Below, in pieces: positions 58,868-64,000 of a DNA stretch of 64,000 bases. Each line of letters begins with the position of its first letter. Within the stretch, counting starts at the first letter, position 1. The notes below the pieces were generated by a model. It had not been told where the DNA came from. It ran no database searches and saw nothing but the letters and a program-made list of their open reading frames with translations. The stretch comes from Venturia oleaginea (Eukaryota; Ascomycota; Dothideomycetes; Venturiales; Venturiaceae). A program made the translations under genes and the position numbers. The stretch covers positions 496,001-560,000 of the forward strand of contig JABMLP010000019.1 in the NCBI GenBank assembly GCA_013176395.1, read 5' to 3'.

Positions 58868-61170
58868 CTACCTTTCATATCTCGGGAGCTGATGCGAAGC
58901 ATGTGCGTTGAAGAGGATTTCGTCATCTTCGGTCAAAACTGGCGCGGTGGGCTCATGAATCTGAGCTGCAACAGGTGCGGAAGCACCGGCTTCAGCCTGA
59001 AGCTCCTCGGGCAGAACTAGAGGAGCCGAGCGCTCCATCTCCAAATTTCGGCGATGCATCTCTTGTTTGTCCTCGGTCGGTGGTGCCGAGGGAGCTGAAT
59101 GATGATCGTAGGCAGGAGCAGCCGAATCTCTAGGTGACTGTGTTATCTGTTGAGAAGACGATGGTCCAGCGATTACCGCACCGTGCTGGAATGGTGGAGT
59201 TGGTGCCAATGTGTGGGCTGCCTCATCGGGCAGTACAGGCGCAGATGGCGCGTGAGCAGCTGCAGTGGCTGATGATTCAACACCATCTTCAGGAGGTGCG
59301 CTTGGTAACAATCTAGCCTCAGCTCTTCGAAGCCGCTCTTTCTCGGATATTGGTTCGGACTGCTCTTGTAAATCTGGTAGAGGGAATCGAACGACGGGCG
59401 GCTCTTGATGGTATGCGCCATCTGTTGGGTATTCATATTGCGAATCCCATGCAGAATCCGGATGAAGTTGCTGGCCATAATTCTGATAGTGTCCCTCACT
59501 GTGCGCATATGATGGAATGCCGTCTGGTGTCATTCCAACGCCTGCATCTGCGGGTCCCTGCAAACCGCCCTCTTGAACTGGATACTTCCAGGCACTTTTT
59601 TTTGCACTATCGCGAGTTCCGATCACGACCTCGAAGATACTTGAAATGACACTCTTATCCCGACGAATCTCTTCTGTGCTCATAAAATGTCCGCCCCAGG
59701 GAGCATAAACGCTGGGGTCAGCAGGTCGCGCATTACTCAGCCCAGTCATAGCTCCAACCGAACTTGGTAGCATTCGGTCTAGACCTGCAAGCTTTCCTTG
59801 AATATCAAGGACAATCTCGACATAGTATTTGAAGCTGATCATAGCGCCCGGCACAGACGCAATGCTGGGAAACGCCTCTTCTGGAACCCTCAACGTTGCT
59901 TTGATCTCGGCAGTCATGGTGCCTGGGTTGACTATGAGAGCTGCAAAACCTTGGTCCAGGTCTTTGCGAAAAAGGTGAGTGGATCCAGCCGACGAAAGTG
60001 ACAGGCCACCCAATCCCGTGCGCGATCTCGGATAAACGTCATCGTCACCACCGGTGACAACTGGTAGAGCCGGGTGCATGTCTACTCGTGCCTGTCGGTA
60101 CAGAGTCACAATCACCCCCCGAAGGCTAGTGATGTGCTTTGTGTGCGCAACCCATATTTTGATGGGAATTGTCTCGCCACTCAGAAACCCTGCCTTTGGC
60201 ACCTCGATGGTCGCAGTAATTGCTTTGCGCAAGGTTGTTCTCGTTTCGCCGGTCCGAGTTGTGGATGGGGCGCCCGAGTCCATTGCAGACCCTGTCCCAA
60301 TACTGCCGCTCAGTATGCTTTCAAAGCTGACATCGCTCAGTACCGGGCTATGTGGTGGTTCGCTATCAGCCTGGCTACCGTTGATATCTGCCACACGATT
60401 GTTGACCCCAGATTCCGATGACGGACCCTCCGTTTCGCTCAACCGTTTCTCCGCACCGACTGCAGTCTTTTTTGTCCTCTTCGTTTTTGCTCGCCGGTGG
60501 ATTGGTTCTAGAGATATCACTCTCGGCTTAGGAACAGCGAGTGCAGCGACGTCTATGTCTTCTTGGAAATTGACTTTCGTGGTGCATGAAGATATGGGAG
60601 ATATCGTAGTCGGGCGCGTCATGGTGGACGTGACGTTGTAAGCTATGGTTCCTCGCTCAAACTGCTATTGTCAGCTTATGCCGGCAATATCGCACATGGG
60701 ACGCGTCCTACATCAATACTGCTAGGCAAGCTCTTTTTGGGAAACATTAATTCGTAATTGAACTGGTAGGTACCCTCTCCTAGTCTGCCTTCGCCGCACA
60801 GTACTATCTCGTCTTCGAAGAGCGACACGAATCCATTACCGTAGTATCCACCCGATTTCTTGGTTTTGCCAGCAGCCAAGCTCGCATTGTACTGTTTCAA
60901 ACCTTCGCCAGCTGTGTTCGGAGTTTTGTAGACCTGCGCATGACCATGCAGGCAGACAGTGATGTGCGTGACACTGATGGCCTTGATAACCTTCAGCACC
61001 ACGCTTCCTGTTATGACATCTCCCGGACCATATTGACGATGCGGGTCGTCTGGTTGGATGTAATACTCGGCTACGTGGCGTGCCTTTGGCCCAAAAGGAG
61101 CCTTTAATCTTGAGAGAAGAGAGCGTTTGGAAGATGGAGATGGTGACCTGCCAGCGGAACGCGTGGGCAT
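58868..61170 (-). CDS. palF: PalF/RIM8, arrestin-like component of the ambient pH signalling pathway
   Basis: Cytosolic arrestin that binds the plasma-membrane pH sensor PalH and is ubiquitinated to start PacC activation (family knowledge). Exons 61170-60712 and 60661-58868 give 750 aa. The arrestin N domain starts YYIQPDDPHRQYGPGDVITG and continues LCGEGRLGEGTYQFNYEL and LPSSIDFERGTI, the last split by the only intron (acceptor gcag before FERG chosen by conservation). The PalF signature PKPRVISLEPIHRRAK follows. The arrestin C domain includes GFLSGETIPIKIWVAHTKHI and GVIVTLYRQARVDMHP. The 200-residue tail is Pro/Ala/Ser-rich with PSAPP-type motifs and a basic-acidic patch (SEKERLRRAEARLLP), possible ESCRT or ubiquitin-ligase docking sites. 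Confidence 0.95.
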
Positions 61171-62643
61171 TGTTGTTGGCGTTCAAGTCGGGTGCATGAT
61201 GCGGCTAGCCGCAACGTCGCGCGTAATGATGACAGTCGGATCACAAACAACCGACAGAGAGGAGGGCTTTCCGACAATTTGCTGAAGATCAGGAATGCAG
61301 TCCGAGGATGAAGAAGTCGATAGGCCAGCGCAGCAGTTCGAGGATGAGGGTGCGATTTGCGGAGGCGGAGATGGCAGCTTGTAACAGCACAATGTACAGC
61401 AGGGGAATCGTGTTTGTTCGGGCAGGGTGGTGGTGGTCCAAAGGCGACGCTGGATATTGGTGTTAGCAATGGGAGTCGTATGTGTATTTGTGTTTCTCTC
61501 GAAGTATCCATGCGACTCGAGGATGGTGAAGGCGATGTGGTTTGAGGGGGCTGTGCTTGCGTGTTTCGGCCGGATCGTGCTAGATGGATGCAACGATCAA
61601 CTTGGCCAGCCAGTGTTTGTGCATGGTCGGCAGTGAGCTGACGGCCATAGGCATTTCTTGCAACAGGGACGCGAATATGTACATGTCCTGTCTACAAGGT
61701 GGAGGGCGACACAGCCGCATCGTGAGATTGTGAAGACAGTGAACCTACCGTTTGGTCTGCTGTCGCCAAGTGCTGCCAAGTTGAATGACGGCCGCTGAAG
61801 GTTGGCAAGCTCGCGGAAAGGGATGACGAAGGTGCTGACGATTGCGCTGGGCAACAGACGGTAGTAGGAACCAACAAATAGCGGATGGCTGTATGGGATT
61901 TGCCTAAGAGATGAGAGAACAAGTCGGAACAAGTCGAGCTGAAGAAGGAGAGATTGGCATCGGGGAAGACATGGGCGTGGCATCTGTCTTGAAGCACTTG
62001 AGACTTGACTAAGAGAGCGCCTAGCAGCACGCTTTGGGACGCCATGGGAATCGCGTTAATTACAGCGTCAGGCTGTAGCGAGAGATGTGGAAAATATGCA
62101 ACAGGCCAGCAGGGGAACAAGGCTCCCTGTTAGTTGACAATTGACGCGCAACGATACGCCCAGGTTTCGCGAAAGTAATCCAATCGCACCGGAGCTGACT
62201 GATGGATGGTGTAATGTGAGCTACGGGGCAATGTCCATCAAGTCAAGCATTTCCAAGCAGCCTCAGCCTTCTGCTGTCTACCCAAGCCTTTGTTGGAAAG
62301 GGCCGTTTGCCGTTATCAGATGGACACGCGCAATGGGTTGTCAACGGTCAAGGGCCCTCGATTGACCTGCATCATGCTTCTATGGAGGCGGACATCTACC
62401 AGGAGAAACGAGAACGATAGGTGGGCTGCCGACAAGAACAAGCCTTTAGCCGTAACCAAGCCTTCGACTCCCAAGACAAGCCATGCACGCACCCATCTGA
62501 TCTGATAAGATCGGATCACATCCGCCGTGGCCGTGTTCTCGGCCTGCAACAAATTCTGGCGTGCTTCTAGCCTCTCCCGCATAACCAAAACGCTTCACCC
62601 AATCATCGTCAACATCGAGGGGGTATCACATCATCCCACCCAA
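61171..62643. promoter_or_regulatory. palF upstream region with GCCAAG (PacC/Rim101-type) sites
   Basis: 1.5 kb between the palF start and the 3' end of the RING-helicase gene. GCCAAG occurs at 61765-61770 and 61775-61780, and as CTTGGC at 61601-61606. The middle one is TGCCAAG, the yeast Rim101 consensus. ORFs on both strands here (61183-62120) are low-complexity and unsupported; a long palF leader is likely. Confidence 0.5.
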
Positions 62644-64000
62644 CTACGACTCCATCGCAGCCATCCTCTCCTCAATCGCCGCATTGCGTGCATTCTCCAG
62701 CTCTCTCCTATGCTCGGCCGCACAAGCAATAACCTCACCATCACCGTCAGCCAGACCCGCGAGTGGCCCTGTCCTCGTCCCCGCCTTACCAAAAAGACAC
62801 TTCCACAAATCCTCACCGTCAACAAACTCACCTCCACTCTTACCTTTTGCAAGAAGTTTGGAGAGAGGAGCCTGCTGGATCTCAATATTATTCGCCTCCT
62901 CCAGATCCCGCTCGAGGAGCTTAGTTCCATCACCAGGAGGTTGCCGTGTCACCGCCCTCGACTCCCTCGAGGATGATGCATTGTGCTCCGCCGTCTTGCT
63001 GCTAGCCGTCGAGCCAATGTGAGCTAGACGACGAGACACGGAAATGTCATAAATGGCCTCTTCCACCGTGTCGGAAATCAAGTACATGTACACGCGTGTC
63101 TCTCTCAGCTGTCCGATCCGATGAACGCGAGCAATAGCCTGAAGCTCAATCGCTGCATTGATCAATGGTTCACACAGAAAGACATGGGTTGCATTGACCA
63201 GGTTGAGCCCACTTGAATCGCTCTTGGCATCAAGCAAGAAGACCTCTTTGGCTGGATCCTTGCGGAACTTGTCAATGCCTTTGGCTGTGCGAATGGAGAC
63301 ATGGCCAATGTTGAACTTTGTGAGTGCGACCGCTAGCGTGGAGAGGAATTCGCTGTATTGCGAGAACACGATTGATTTGGCGCCTGGATCGTTGGCGCGA
63401 AGCCAGAGGAGGTGCCGAGCGATCATGTCAATTTTCGTACCATATGAGCTGCTCAGGTCGATAGATTTGATCTCCCTCATCGTTTCTGAGTTCATGTCCG
63501 AATAAATAGCGGACGAAGTAGTGGTGGACGAGGAGCCAGGTGTGGTGACTGCAGTTGTGCTCTCTGGTCGAGATCTTGGTGATACTGCGATACCGTTAGT
63601 TGGTACCTTACTTTGTACTATCTTGAATATCGAGCTCTCAATTCAAAACGAGACCTCACAATGCTACAATCGATGTCGACAGTGATTCTCAAATCAAGCT
63701 AGAAATTAATCCATGTCGGTCCTCAATTGATGATGCCAGGATAGGTTTAGTTGTGAGGTAGACTGACCTGGATTGAAGGACCCAAGCGGCGATGTAGTCA
63801 AGTTCAGCTCTTCATGAGCCATAATCTTCTGAGGCTTATACGTTATGTCGTGGAAATCTGTCACCTTCAAGCGAGCCCGACATTCAGGACACGTCCTGTG
63901 CGTCTTGAACCACAACGTGATACAGTCTTTGCAATACGTGTGGCCACAAACTGTAAGTACGCCATTCTCGAAGGTGTCTCGACAGATAACGCACATCCGA
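62644..64000 (-). CDS. SHPRH/Irc20-like RING-finger SNF2 helicase (5' partial)
   Basis: C-terminal part of a SNF2-family ATPase with an embedded RING E3 domain, related to yeast Irc20 and animal SHPRH, which act in DNA-damage tolerance. Exons seen: off the right edge to 63768, then 63584-62644 after an intron of 184 bp (gtcagt donor, gcag acceptor). The RING begins at the window edge: CVICRDTFENGVLTVCGH, then YCKDCITLWFKTH and CPECRARL (C3HC4). The helicase C lobe follows: KSIVFSQYSEFLSTLAVAL, FLLDAKSDSSGLNLVNATHV, and motif VI AIARVHRIGQLRETRVYMY. The tail has LWKCLFGKAG and a final basic-acidic helix. The ATP-binding half lies beyond the window. The long intron may hide a further small exon. 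Confidence 0.92.

Noticed and set aside
61183..62120. Overlapping ORFs on both strands upstream of palF
   Set aside because: Ser/Pro/Thr-biased translations of low-complexity leader DNA, no domain, mutually overlapping; treated as palF leader/promoter.

Overview
The window is nuclear DNA of a filamentous ascomycete (Pezizomycotina; class not resolved). Nearly every gene is split by short GT-AG introns of about 45-90 bp with CTAAC-like branch sites. The gene content is typical of this group: PAN1, VelB velvet factor, PalF/RIM8, Ste24, recyclin-1, a CFEM protein, small secreted cysteine proteins, a Zn2Cys6 regulator and a Fot1/pogo-type element. Both ends cut through genes: PAN1 enters from the left on the + strand, and an SHPRH/Irc20-like RING helicase leaves at the right on the - strand.

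Layout. 1-4.3 kb: PAN1. 4.3-8.7 kb: gene-free, with a 9-bp minisatellite and one inverted duplicated coding scrap. 8.7-9.6 kb: secreted cutinase/acetylxylan-esterase-like enzyme. 10.5-12.1 kb: caspase-like (C14) protein with a C-terminal membrane segment. 12.8-14.6 kb: an 86-aa basic protein and a DUF6594 three-helix membrane protein. 15.8-16.4 kb: small secreted protein. 17.1-18.6 kb: a 1176-bp pogo-type element flanked by TA, carrying an open ORF that has lost the DDE nuclease domain, inserted at a decayed beta-carbonic anhydrase gene. 18.9-21.8 kb: a multi-exon gene for an Asn/Pro/Gln-rich repeat protein. 23.6-29.8 kb: an accessory-looking block of an MFS carboxylate transporter, a divergent Zn2Cys6 regulator and a wrecked FAD disulfide-oxidoreductase gene. 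30.3 kb: eight-cysteine secreted peptide.

From 32.5 kb to the end the content is mostly conserved housekeeping and signalling: ste24, a lysine-rich protein divergent from mitochondrial bL34, velB, a synaptojanin-like phosphatase, an Arg/Pro-rich conserved protein, a DUF3602 protein, a 3.7-kb gene-poor gap, two secreted proteins (one CFEM/GPI), recyclin-1, a long-tailed aquaporin, palF and the RING helicase.

No single new defence or biosynthetic system stands out. The most unusual items are the DDE-less transposase ORF with its array of 17-bp end repeats, the two pseudogenes each broken by a perfect short tandem duplication (8 bp and 10 bp), the membrane-tailed caspase-like protein, and the repeat-built tails of the aquaporin and of the NWN-repeat protein. 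Exon coordinates were worked out by eye from splice signals and reading frame; none is confirmed by transcript data.
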